DNA of 64,000 nt. It comes from Telopea speciosissima. Lineage: Eukaryota; Streptophyta; Magnoliopsida; Proteales; Proteaceae. The stretch is from NCBI RefSeq assembly GCF_018873765.1, contig NC_057919.1, positions 63,440,484 through 63,504,483 of the forward strand. Direction: 5' to 3'. The translations under genes and the position numbers were made by a program. How positions within the stretch are numbered: position 1 is the first letter of the stretch; each line of letters opens with the position of its first letter. A model generated the notes under the pieces. It saw nothing but the letters and a program-made list of their open reading frames with translations. It was not told the DNA's origin and searched no databases. Positions 11,701-23,900 of the stretch are shown in pieces.

Positions 11701-13243
11701 ATCACTGTCCCATCTGTTATGAGGTTTCACTCCTACCTATTCCTTTTTTTTCTTTGTTACAAATTTTCAAGGGATTTATACTTATAGCTTTAGTGCATTA
11801 TGTGGCAGTATCTTTTTGACTCACTGAAAGAAACAACAGTTATGAAGTGTGGCCACACGATGCACATGGAATGTTATCGTGAGATGATAAAGCATAATCA
11901 GTAAGTTCCAGCAATACCTTGAATTAGTTTCATTTTCGGCCTGTTTAATGGCAACATGATGACTTGTACATTTAGACCCTAAGTAGCTTTGTGATTTGTC
12001 AACCAGATATTGTTGTCCCATATGCTCAAAGTCGGTCGTTGACATGTCTAGAGCCTGGAGGAAAATTGATGAAGAGGTATGGGGTTCTTGATTATGTTTG
12101 GCCTTTGTAAAAATATTGGAAGGGTAAACATATTTTGTGTATCGATATATGGTCGACAGAGATCATTGATAATCTTCTCCAGACTCAATAATCTTAATTT
12201 TAAACTTGTGGTCAGTTAGAACTTGTTTATCAATATATAGTTTTGGCTGTTGCATAGCATTTTAAGAATCAACAGTGATATACTATTGTGTATAACGTCC
12301 ATGCTGTACTCAGGAAGCAGCTGGGTTGCTTTAACCATCTTAGATTCTTAATAGGCAATGTTGCTGCTTCTGGTAGGTTAACGGGTTGGTTTGTTTTTAG
12401 TTTCTTCTTTTGGTGCAGTGTTTGCTAGTTGGGAATTCACTGTAGCCTAGATGTGCTACAGTGGCTAGTGTTTTGAAATCTTTTTTTGGCTTGTGGGGGA
12501 GGGGGAGGGGTTTTGGAGTTTAGAACCTTTTAAGCATTTTGTCTGGATCAGGGTTGCTTTATACTTCTCTTTTGGTTTAGTAGATTAATGTCCTTATCTT
12601 TATGCTCGTTATCTTTCCAAAATCAACTAACAGTTTCTGTTATAGGGCATTTAATGTTGGATTTGTTTGTCCAATTTATGTGTATATTAACTCTTGTAAA
12701 ATTGACACCTTTTCAGGTTGAGGCAACCATCATGCCTGAAGATTACCGTTACAAAAAGGTGTTTACTTCATGCTATACTTTTCTCATTTAAACTTGGATG
12801 TCAGTTTAGAATACCTCAATACCCTGTGTTCTGTTATAGACATTTGATTCATCAATTCAGAGATGCACTAACACCAATAAAAAGATGGTGTTATAGTAAA
12901 TGGTGATGCACCAAAGGCATCATCCTTTCTTACAGAAATTTAAAAAATCAGAATCGGATCAATCGAATTGGTCGATTCGGATCAGAGTTGGCACTCACCA
13001 ATTTGGACGCTTCCCGTCGATTCTGACACTGGATGATTCGATTAGCGATTCCGAGGTTTGAAACTCTGCTTTCTGAGCATTTCAGGTAATAATGCTTTGA
13101 GAAGTGATTTTCTGTTGCAGGTGTGGATCCTCTGTAATGATTGCAATAACACTGCTGAAGTCTTCTTTCACATAATTGGGCATAAATGTAGTCACTGCAA
13201 TTCCTACAATACCCGCAACATTTCCCCTCCGGTTCTCCCTTGA
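8640..13243 (+). CDS. RZFP34: CHY/CTCHY/RING-H2 zinc-finger E3 ubiquitin ligase
   Basis: Probable E3 ubiquitin ligase of the RZFP34/CHYR1/MIEL1 family, which in plants moves ubiquitin from E2 enzymes to regulators of stress, ABA and defence responses. Coding exons: 8640-8689, 8803-8890, 8992-9048, 9178-9210, 9313-9390, 9528-9571, 9669-9709, 11641-11723, 11809-11900, 12007-12076, 12717-12758, 13121-13243. All introns are GT-AG, phases join, and the total is 801 nt (266 aa), normal for the family. The CHY finger starts at residues 18-40 ([15 protein letters not shown]), followed by CTCHY-type Cys/His pairs at about 68-130. The RING-H2 is complete: C153, C156, C172, H174, H177, C180, C192, C195. 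A C-terminal zinc ribbon uses C231, C234, C249 and C252. Met1 was chosen because the next in-frame Met is already inside the conserved lead-in. The C-terminal SPPVLP ending suggests the At5g25560-like subclade (from memory). Confidence 0.93.
8697..8737. repeat. (TC)n microsatellite in intron 1
   Basis: About 20 TC units directly after the first splice donor of the RZFP34-like gene, forming a pyrimidine-rich stretch in the sense strand of a 113-bp intron. Confidence 0.9.
10124..10731 (+). mobile_element. Solo LTR in the RZFP34-like intron
   Basis: The element begins TGATGTAGATCG, ends TTTTGCATCA and is flanked by perfect 5-bp duplications AGTCC (10119-10123 and 10732-10736). It has no internal region, so it is a solo LTR left by LTR-LTR recombination. 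A TATA-like TTATTATAAATAC near 10390 is in the same sense as the host gene. It lies in the 1.9-kb intron between coding exons 7 and 8. Confidence 0.85.
12930..13065. repeat. Degenerate GATTCG/AATCGGATC repeat fragment
   Basis: Short recurring words ATTCGGATC, AATCGAATTGG and GATTCGATTAGCGATTCC lie in the last intron of the RZFP34-like gene, close to the final acceptor. They resemble the interior of the ACCGAA-type hAT-like elements, but no termini are visible. Confidence 0.35.
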
Positions 13244-13653
13244 CGAGCAGATTATTTGCATTGGAAGATTCAGTTTATTCTTTGAGGGATACATTCTTCA
13301 TTTGCTAGCCAAAGGTCAAGTCACCTGTTGATAATCTGTTGTAGGCTTCATCCAAACATAAATCAAAATGGTCTTGTTGGTATTTGGCTAGTTTATGTTA
13401 TTACCTTGTTTTGATAGATTGTGTATTACCATACCTATACCATTTCTTGGCAATCATCTTCGAAGAACTGTAACTAGTTATATCTTCATTGATCATTATT
13501 GATTTCACTCAGAAAAGTTTCAAGACTCCTCAATTCTTGTTTGATGTTTATCCAGGTTTTTCTTATGAGACACAAAATTTAATACACCACATGAGGGTTT
13601 AAAAAAAATTTGGGTGGGGTTGCAAGAGGAAAGACCTTACAAGTCATACGAGG

Positions 13654-13691
<38 letters not shown>

Positions 13692-14956
13692 ATATACTTT
13701 TAAACGTGTGGTGTATGGGCCTAGAAATTTGAATTAGCTTCTTATTCAAAGAGGGATATAAGCATTGTTGATTAGCCCTTTGGGTTCCAATTTATTCCAT
13801 TGTCCAAATTCTCTCTTGACCATGTTTGGATGCACAACCACCATGACCCAACAGGGAGATCCTTGGTCGTTCGGTTGAATGTGGTGAAGATGATTATTAT
13901 ATAAAGCTAAAGCTCCACTAAGGCCCAGATTCTCACTCCTATTTTTCCACATTTCTTCTTTTTGGTTGTCCAGGCAATTTGCCATCTACAGGAACAGAAA
14001 TAAACTCTCCAAACTTCTTTGGGCATTTGCTGTTTCTTCTGTTACATTATCCAAACTACTTTGGGTTTTACAGTTACTTCTGTTACTCTATCCAAACTGG
14101 TTTGGGCTTTTGCTGTTGTCTTTTTCTTCCAGTTTGTCCATAAACTCGGAACACAAATAAATATTCATAATGCTTTTTGGGGTTTTGCGGTTACTTCTGG
14201 ATAAGGATCATTTTCACTATCATCTCCGAATGGAAACCAATCAAATTTGATGCCCATCCCTTGCAATAACAAGCAGTGCCCCACAAAACATAGATGATGA
14301 CAGAAATCCCTAGATAACACAATCCTTTCCCCCAAAAAAAATCTGACAATCACAGACCTGCTTTACAATGCATGCACCATTCCCATGCGCTGAGTAATCC
14401 TCTTCAAGTCGATCCCATTAGGAGACATTATTTAATACCAATGCAATGCACTGACAGCATCAATAAAATTTCAAGGGAAAAACAAAGATATCAGTAACAT
14501 CTTTAGGCAACGTCAGAAAGGAAATAGATTACAAGAATTTGTTTTGATGACATATTTATTGGATTTTCACTAACCTAACCAGTAGGTCCAGTACTCGGTT
14601 TTTAACACAAGGTATGAATTAATAAAAAAAAATATACATAATTAAGGAAGCTTATCCTCTGACCTGTAGTAAAGCCAGCCGTTTCTCTATCTCTCTCCGC
14701 CGGGTCTTTCTCCCCTTCCCCACCCAAAAAATTAGAGAAAAAAAATGGGAAAGAGGAACAAAAATGTAAGATCCTTTACCTCCCCCATCGACCTTAATAT
14801 CCAGTTTTGTGGCCGGTTTATGATCTGTATCAGAATGTATAAGCATCCTTTCGAGCTATACCAGAACTCAAATGAATCAAGTCTCACGCACATGGACAAT
14901 CAGACAAATCTTTATGCAATGCTTGGACAGTCAGGCAAATCTTTATGCAATGCTTT
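13244..14956. other. Convergent intergenic region
   Basis: Between the stop codons of the RZFP34-like gene (+) and the kinase gene (-). It holds both 3' UTRs, a run of 32 T at 13656-13687 and a short repeated segment (CCAAACT...TTTGGG, about 14005-14110). No further gene is supported. Confidence 0.5.
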
Positions 14957-17900
14957 CTACGCTTTGACACGAACACCACCACGCTTGTCTTTGTGTGCTT
15001 TTGATGGGTGAATTGATGCACGGGCATCAGTAGCACCGTGCTTTTTACGCCTTGGAGCACCAACAGCAGCAGGATCCACCAACGGACCAGACCAAGTCTG
15101 GATCGGCCCTTTCGAATATGATAGTGCCGTGGAACTGAATGGAACATCAGGGGGATCGAAGGAAGAATCAATGTGATGTGAAGTACCCAAAGGAAAGCCA
15201 AGTGCTCCATCCTGGTGGGGTGGAGGAAACTTCTCACTCTTGCTCTTAGCATTTGCATGTGAAATGAGACGCCGCCTCTGTTTGGAATTAAACACAGTAA
15301 TCAAATTTAAACAATAAAGTAGCTGCATTGGATCTAATGATGACAGCATGTGAAAATAAAATCACAGAAAAACAACAATCACAAAACACAACCAAACAAT
15401 ACTGAAAATAAAGCTGCATAAGCATCAAAAGAGGCTTGACAGATAATCCTAATTGCATAGAGGGCATAAGCAAAACTTAGTCATCAGAGAGAAAAATTAT
15501 CACACTGAACTTGTAACAGTAAAATGTGTGTGAGATACAAAATGGACACTTCTCAAATTAGGGGTGTCAAAACCAGACCTGCATCAATAAACCGAATTAG
15601 ACCGACCGATAAAGAAACTTAACCAACCGTTTAATAAATTATCCGGTCTCAGTTCCAGATAAAAAATCCATCAGTCACCCGACTAATTACAGACCGAGAC
15701 CGAAAACCTACTTACAATGGCCGAAACCGAACAGTAATATAAACATATAAATAGTTATTATATAATTGTAATTATTTATTATTACTAAGATTGTCCAAAG
15801 TCTCTTCACAATTCTTCCTTGACATTTCCCTATTATGTTGTCAACCAAACTTTATCATTAACAAGCAACATATATAACTGGAGCTTGAAGTGGAGTAAAA
15901 CACAACTGTAGGGCTCCCTCATCCCTGTAAGTTACAGAGGGACATTTGGCTTCTAGGCTCCAGATGAGGAGCCTTTTAGGGTTGGTATCTATGTCATCAG
16001 AGTAGATTTTATAATATGTCATCCTTGATTATGTATACAAGACAGCATTCTTTTGAGCGATGTAGTTTTCTCCCCCACCCCCCTCTCCAGATTTGGGATT
16101 ATTTCTTTCTCAAGTTGATATTCTCTTTTTTTTTTAAATATTAAAAAGGGAATACCCAGTGCACAAGGCTCCTGCCACTGCGGGGTCTTGGGAGGGTCAT
16201 AATGTACACAGCCTTACCCCTGCTTTCGCAGAGACTGTTTCCAGACTCAAACCCGTGACCACTTGGTCACATTGGAACAACCTCTACCCTTGCACCAAAA
16301 CCACCCCCCCCCCACCAAAAAAAACACTATTTACAAAAAAAAATTACAAGGGTTTAATTAGTTTTTGAATAATGAACAGACTAGGCATGCAAGCTGGGTG
16401 GGGCTAGCCTGAACCCAACCAGGCTTGGCCTGATTTTTAGCCAGACTCAGTGGGCCTTTCCAGCCTGCAGGATGAACTAAGGGTCAAGGCTTCCTGCTTA
16501 TCTGGCCCAAACTTGATTCTATTTTTCTTTCTTTTTTCATACACCAAATATCATTTATTGGATACATTACAACTTAATAAAACAGAAGGTGATTCAGTAA
16601 AAGATATAAAAGATTACATGCTGAAAATTTGTAATTCAGGCTCCGCTTGACTGAATCCACCTGATTTTTTAAACAATGGTTTTGGTGGTGGGAATCGCAT
16701 AAGAAAGGGGGGGGGGGAGAGAGAGAGAGAGAGAAGACTAGAAGAGTGCACACGCACAGCCACACTGGCTTCAAACCATAACTCAACTATTCCATTCAAT
16801 TCAATCTGTTCTCACATTGGTTACAATGCAACTATTTAAAGGGGAAAAATAAAGACAAAAACCAAAGACTCAACAACTCCTACTCCTAGTTGGACTCTAA
16901 AACTGAAACTGAAATAATTTGCTATCTATCTCCTACGTACCCTACCCAAATGAAAAGATTTCATAATACTTTCCCAAACAAAATAAACTTCCTAAAATCC
17001 TACTAAACCAAGACTCAAACTGGACCCAGTTCATCTCCATCTGGATACCCAACTAGGTTTGAGTCGATCCAAGGTAGTGTACCTGCATCAATTCTCCCGG
17101 TGTTGAGAAAAACTCACCCTCGAATTTTGTAAAATGAGAGAATCAGCACCACTCGACAACATCCACAGACATCGGCTTTGATGGGACGATGATCCAATGA
17201 ATATCATGATCAACCATCACGATCGTCAAATGGTCGTTAGCAAAAGACGTATCTACAATAGAAATCTGATCGTGGGGTTTCACAACTGAAATCGGACAAT
17301 TCTTCAATTGCAACCCAGATCGGACCGTGGACTCCAATTTGATTGTCACTTTTGTTGTCCACATTTTCTTCCACATTTGATCCGCCTTCTAACGATTGTA
17401 TCATGCTTGACATCTTATCATAGAAGTTGTTGTTAATATTGGCAAGCTCCCGAAAACCTGTTGTCAAATTAGAAAGTTCTATTTGCAATTTACGGAAACC
17501 ATGGCTAATCGAAAGGAGCAATTCAGATCGATCAACCTCCATGATGTAGTGGGTTTATGATATTAATGGCAGAATTGTAATTTGTTGGACTGCAAACTGA
17601 AGAAAAGAAAAGAAGTGTGGAGTAACGTATGGATGGGACTGGGGAGGAGGGAAACTTGGAAGAAAATAAAATAAGAATAGAAGGGCGGGGGCAATTCTGG
17701 GAAGAGGAAAAAACAAAGAATAAGAAGTAACTAAGGAATAAGTGGGAGAGGGGGGGTTAATTCTGGAAATAGAGATAATAGACCCTAAATAAGAGAGAAT
17801 ATTTACAAGGGGGTATAACGGAAAGAAGAAGAAAAAAAGCTATGTTAATGATGAAAGACTTATCGTGTTTCACGGGGAGGAGTTGAAGTCGAGTTGGAGT

Positions 17901-20900
17901 CTTCTTTTACCAGCTCATAGTCAGCAGAGAAAGGAGTTCGACTTCCATTTGGATGCTGGTCTTTGATTTCGACTGGGGTTGAGATCGAACCAGCAATGCA
18001 CATCTGTCTCTCGTTCTTTCTTCTTCTCTTCTTCTTCTTTTTTTTTTTTTTTTTTTTCTTTTTTTTTTCTTTTTTTTTTTTTTTTGGTTCTCTGATTCTT
18101 GTTCTTCCTCCCTTTTTTTCACTGGGTTGAACCCTAGAAGGGGCGATCGAAGTTTCAAAGGGAAAAAAGGGGCGGTGGGAGCTGTCGCTGGGAATAGACA
18201 GTGGTTTTTTTTTTGGTTCGCTGTTACAGGCTTTACAGCGATGGGTAATGAAAGGAGAACAGGTACTGTTGGAGTCGGGAGGGAAGATTGGGGAGATGGT
18301 GCTGCGGTGGTTTTTTTTTTTTTTTCTAGCTGCTAGTATATACAGCAGAACGGTAATGGGAAAAAAAGGGAGATAAAAATTATCAAAAATGAAGTAAAGT
18401 TTATTCATAGAAGACTACGAGGGACATAAGAAAAGAGAGAAATGAAACTCAGATTGGAAGCGACGCCATAGAGTGATGCAGAGCTGAAGCACTACATCCG
18501 CAAGAAGAAGAAGAACAAGAAGCTGCTGCCCAAGTAGAAGTATTAATAGTAGTAGTGGTGGTTCTATACTTAAATTTAACCGGCCCAACCTGGTTGAACC
18601 TATAGTTCTGAGTGACTTGAATCACCCCCTTTTATATTATGTAATTTTCATTTTTTTTGGGGTCCACACCACACTCCCACGATTTAGAGAGGAGTGTGGA
18701 TTAGTTTTAGTCGGCTAGGGGTATTTTAGACTCCTAGGCTGAGTAGGTGTAAGGATATAAGCCATTATTTAAATCAATAGAATCGTGGAGCTCATTACTT
18801 TCCACTTTTGTAATTAAATTGCTTGTGCAAGCTGCTGCTTCTCTTCCACTGTGAAGATTGCTTTGTGTCTGATCAAAGCAGGTAGGATTGGTGTGTGATC
18901 CAATCAACACCTTGCAGTGTGAAGCCCAGGTGATTCGTATAAGCTCTCCTTCAAGTTTTCCTTTCCAAGCTGCAATTTTTATTCAAGTTTCTGCTGCAGC
19001 CAGTTGATCTCTGCCACTGTAAGTAAGTGTGGCAGCATCCCCATCCCCTTACTTCTTCTCATCCTCTACAACCCAACCCTAACCTTCCCCTTTTAGTCTT
19101 TACTATTTTCCACATTCTAAATTCTGCCCAGACCTAACCCTCCATCAGAATTACATCAAATTCAAACCACAGCATCTCCAGCATACCCCCTCCACTCGAT
19201 CCAGACCTCTGCCCCCTATCATCCATCCAAACCCTAGATCCTCCATTACCACATTAAACCCCAAAACCCTAATCTTACAGTCCAGCACCTTCCAGCCATC
19301 ATCAGATCCTCGAACCCTGGCCGAGTGACCCTCTCTACACTTGGAGAACTCGACCTGAAGCCCTTGCCCAAATTCCCCCTCTACACCCTAGATCCCCTCA
19401 CTTTACACTTCTCAAAAACCCGAAACCCGAATCCCTAACCGACTGCCATTTAAGTTTTCACACTTCCACTTATCAAACCATCACTGGACCTTCACTGATA
19501 AACTCCCCTACACGGCTACACCTTCCTAGCATAACCAACACCTCAAACCCTAACCTTAATTTTGACCTAAACCCTTATTCTGCCCCAATCAGACTGCATG
19601 TTCATAGCAGATCCTGTAGTACTGGTTCCTAGTTGGTCTCCTATCCACCTAGGACTACAATATAGAGGAAGTGTACGCATCTGCAGAAGGAACTAATTGG
19701 AAGAGCTCAAAACTACAATTGCATAATCTCGTCTTGAAGTACTATCAAACATTCAAACCAGGCAAAAAAAAGCAATTTTCCTTCACAAAGAACTCCAACT
19801 GGACCTGTTATAGGCAAAATTGAAAAATCACAACAGGAAAGCAACCACCATAATGTACAATTGGACCATCTATGGATGAAAATGAGCAGCAGGAACAAAA
19901 TAATGAATAAAAGGGATGCCATATGCTATTACATACAAATCAGCATACAGCCATTCATGTATCGACCTAATAGAGAACCACAACTACTAAACATCTGCTT
20001 ATAGTAATGTAAATCTCATCCAGATGTTCTTATCCCCAATGAAAATTAATAATTAAAACCATCTTCCATGCATTCTTTTTTCCAAAAAAAGAAAATTATA
20101 AAGCCTACAGTATGTTGTTCTTCAGCAAAATTTCAGAGATGTTTACCACACCATAACATAAAGATAAAAGAAAATGACAGTTGAAAGAAGCAGCAAATGA
20201 CATACATCAAGATTGGCTTGAAGCTCAGCATTGGCTTCCGGAGCAGGATATGCTCTTACAGCTCTATCACGTGCACGAGTTTTCTTCACACCATCACCAT
20301 TGGCTCTGCCAGCAGCTCTCAGCCTAAACAATCACGAATCAGGTCACTCTTCATTAAAAACAAACACATGTAGTGTACATATCGATTCATGCAATCTTAA
20401 GAAAGCCTGGAGAATGCAACCCCCAAAGAGAAGCCCTCATTATAGATCCCAAATTGACCATCAGAAATGCATGCCATGCTGCCCCTTAAAGCTCTATAAC
20501 TCCATATGTAATGATAGACTCCTGTATCCGTGTCATATTTTGCTTATTTGAATAGTGTTTCTATCTCAAAAATGGAACGCAATGGCTAATCCAAGGGGGG
20601 GGGGGGGGGGATAGAATCCTTTCATGAGGTACAACTAGTCATTTCTATTTCTATTTCTATTCGTGGTGATTTCTAAACATCAAATTTCATCTTTCACATA
20701 TAGAACAGAATTAATATACAATAACAAAGAGTATTCACACGAATCACACCCATGAAGTAATTCAACTAGGAAGATATTATATACGCAAAAAGGTTTTTTT
20801 TCCCCCCATTCAGCTTCAAGGTACCACTAAGAGGACAAGGGAATGCCAGAAGGCAATGTCATCCTAGAAAAAATACAGAATAAGGAAATCTAAAAGGATT

Positions 20901-23900
20901 AGATGACTAAGACTGTAATAAAAGAAATAGCCATACATAGAGTAAAATGGTGGATCCAAAATTTTGAAGCTACCCCAAAATAGTGGGGATGAGGGTTTCA
21001 TGATCCACAGATAGGGACTGACATCAGTGCAGGAAAAGCTAACTGGAATCAAATCTCACAATTCAATAATTGTATCACTCACAGAGATCACAAATGAATT
21101 AGAAAGCAATTTGTCGGTTCCAAGGGAAAGCTTCACCCAAAAAATATCATTATATATCAAGAAACAAAATTAACTTTTGAGTTGCATATTAAAAGTTTAG
21201 TGTATATGTTGCATGCAGAATTTTGAGGACCACTTACCTTCTTGCTTCTTCATCCCGTAGTTTAGCATCCATCTCCTTGCTTGGAGGATATTTTGGAAGG
21301 CTTGAAGGCTCACATGCATAAGGTTTGGTTGTGAAGAACTGCAAAACAAAAACCACGTGGTTCACTGAAGGGATGATATTCTATAGAAAACATAGTATAA
21401 AGGGATTTTAAATTCACTCCAACAGGATTTCAAGCATAAATTTCTGGCGACGTAAAGATGGAATTCAACCAGATCAGTGGTTACTATTTTGTGCTGTTTC
21501 TGATAAATAGTAACAACCAGATCAGTTGTTACTATTTTATCCAAAAGATTCACACCAGATACTATCAACCCACAAAGAAAAACATCACATGTTAAAACAT
21601 TTAGTACCGTCACTTGCTTTCTCCTTTCATATTAATGAACAATACAGTGCTATTTTTCCAACATATCTAGTTGTTAGAGACAGCTAACCTATGTTCTAAT
21701 CCATTTTATAGGCATCAATTTTTTTTTAAGAAAAGCTAGAGAACAGCATACAAATTAATAGGTCTCAGTTCAGTTTTAAAGGATGAAATGACAAGGAATA
21801 TTCCGATTAAAGTCGTGCATGAATGGATCCCCATTCCTAGTGGATGTGATCAAATTAACTCCGATGGCTACTTGGGTAATGCTGGTCCCAGAGACATAGG
21901 TGGGGTTATATATATATATATATCTATGGTGACTCTGTTAGAGCGAAATTACTTTCGCTTTGCACTGCTCTAAAGCTGGTAAGAGAAAATCACAATTACA
22001 TCATGGCATAAGTGATTCAGCAATTGTGATTGGCTGGTTCCAACAAGATGGTGTATACCACGGAAATTTTTTTCTTTTATCCCCCCCAATGGGTAAATGT
22101 ATGAAAATAGATAGCGACTCAACCCGGGTGCCATGATGATTTCTCACATTGCACATTAGATTTATCATTTGGTCTCCCCCATTTCAGTTTTATTTGATTG
22201 GAAGCTAAGATTAGCTAATTCCGTTGCCGCTGATCTTGATAGGCAAGGTGTCGTTAGGCCAAGATCTGTCGTGGGGGTCGATATTCCTCTGACATTTGTG
22301 TTAATATAGCTCTCTTAGTCTCTTTTATGGTTTGAGCTAAGAGGATTCTGATCCCTTTATTGTTGTAGAGTATTCTACCAACATACACACCAGAGTGGGT
22401 GATCCAAGACCTCCCATTGCAGGATCAAGAGAGACTACCTGGTACCTCAAATTCAAAACCAAGGAGAATCCAGTGCAAAAGCATCAAATATGGCATCCAA
22501 GAGATACAAATATGATAGCTTCCACAACCTTCATTAGTAGCTTGCCTGCCCTACCCCAAGCATCCAAAAATTTATCCCAAAAAAGTAAGATATTCTTAAT
22601 TGAGCTATGGAGTACAGACAGCACAAGTAAGCCATAAGAGAAGGGGAAGGGAAGAAGAAGAAATCGCATGCTCTGATTGAAAAAAGATATAGCTTCTTGT
22701 AAGATACCATGTTCCTCCCCACCACAAGTCCAAGGTATTTGCCAGAGACACATGGTACATTTCCAGTGACAATACTTACCACCCCTGTGAGCAATCACTT
22801 GGATAAAAAGAAGGGGAGGGGAAGATGAAGAAATCACATGCACTGCTTGAAAAAAGACATAGCTTCTTGTAAGATACCATGTTCCTCCCCACCACAAGTC
22901 CCAGGTGAAGAAATCACCTGTGAGCAATCACTTGGATAAAAAGAAGTATTTCTTCATTTCCAGTGACAATATTTACCACCCCTGTGAACAATCACTTGGA
23001 TAAAAAGAACGGGAGGGGAAGATGAAGAAATCACATGCACTGCTTGAAAAAAGACATAGCTTCTTGTAAGATACCATGTTTCTCCCCACCACAAGTCCCA
23101 TGTACTTGCCAGAGACACATGGTACATTTCCAGTGACAATACTACATTACTACCCCCCCTCCCACGGTGAGCAATCACTTCGATAAAAAGAAAAAAACCC
23201 TTACAATACAGAGGCTCAAACACAGTCCACTGCACACAGATGATAAGCACATGGATGTATGCACTAATCACTATGCACTTCAGTAACAAGGGAACAAATG
23301 CTTCCAGACCATCCTTATCTGTATGATCAAACAAGTTTTTTGCTTGGTATCCAAAAGAAGAAAGGGGGGAAAAGTCTGTAGCATTCACATCATACTAAAC
23401 TAGACAAATACAAATGCACTCAAGGAATTTTGGAAAACTACAAATGTTCGTTTTTGACTTTCCGATAACTAAAAGACTAATCAAGCAAAACATGCAAATA
23501 AACCAAATATATGGGGTTGACCGCCTAGCTTACAGAAAGGGAGACAATATATAACAATTATACATAGTAGATGCTGCATTGCATCACAATTATTGAAAAA
23601 TAAAACAAAGGAGTAAATATCTGAAAGACAAATGGAACAAAATGAGAACTTACCTCACTATTCAATGCATCCGTAGCAGTCAAACGTTCAACCGGATCAA
23701 TAGCAAGAAGAGTTTCAATTAATGGCAGCGAAGATGGTGGAAAATCCTTAAAAGTCTCTGCTATGCATCTCTTGTATGGTTGTTGGGGCTTAAATATGGT
23801 TGCATGGGGCAACTTTGACTTTTTCCAATACTCCTCAGATGGAGAGCCACATAGCTTGAAAATTTTGTGCAGTTGCTCGACCTAAATATCAGAAGAGAAT

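Noticed and set aside
17860-18408. 182-aa minus-strand ORF with a long Lys run
   Set aside because: The reading frame is held open by poly-T/TTC tracts; composition and position inside an intron argue against a real gene.
22484-23388. Minus-strand ORFs of 147 and 144 aa in kinase intron 4
   Set aside because: They are read through the tandem triplication and repeat the same peptide; no start context or splice support.
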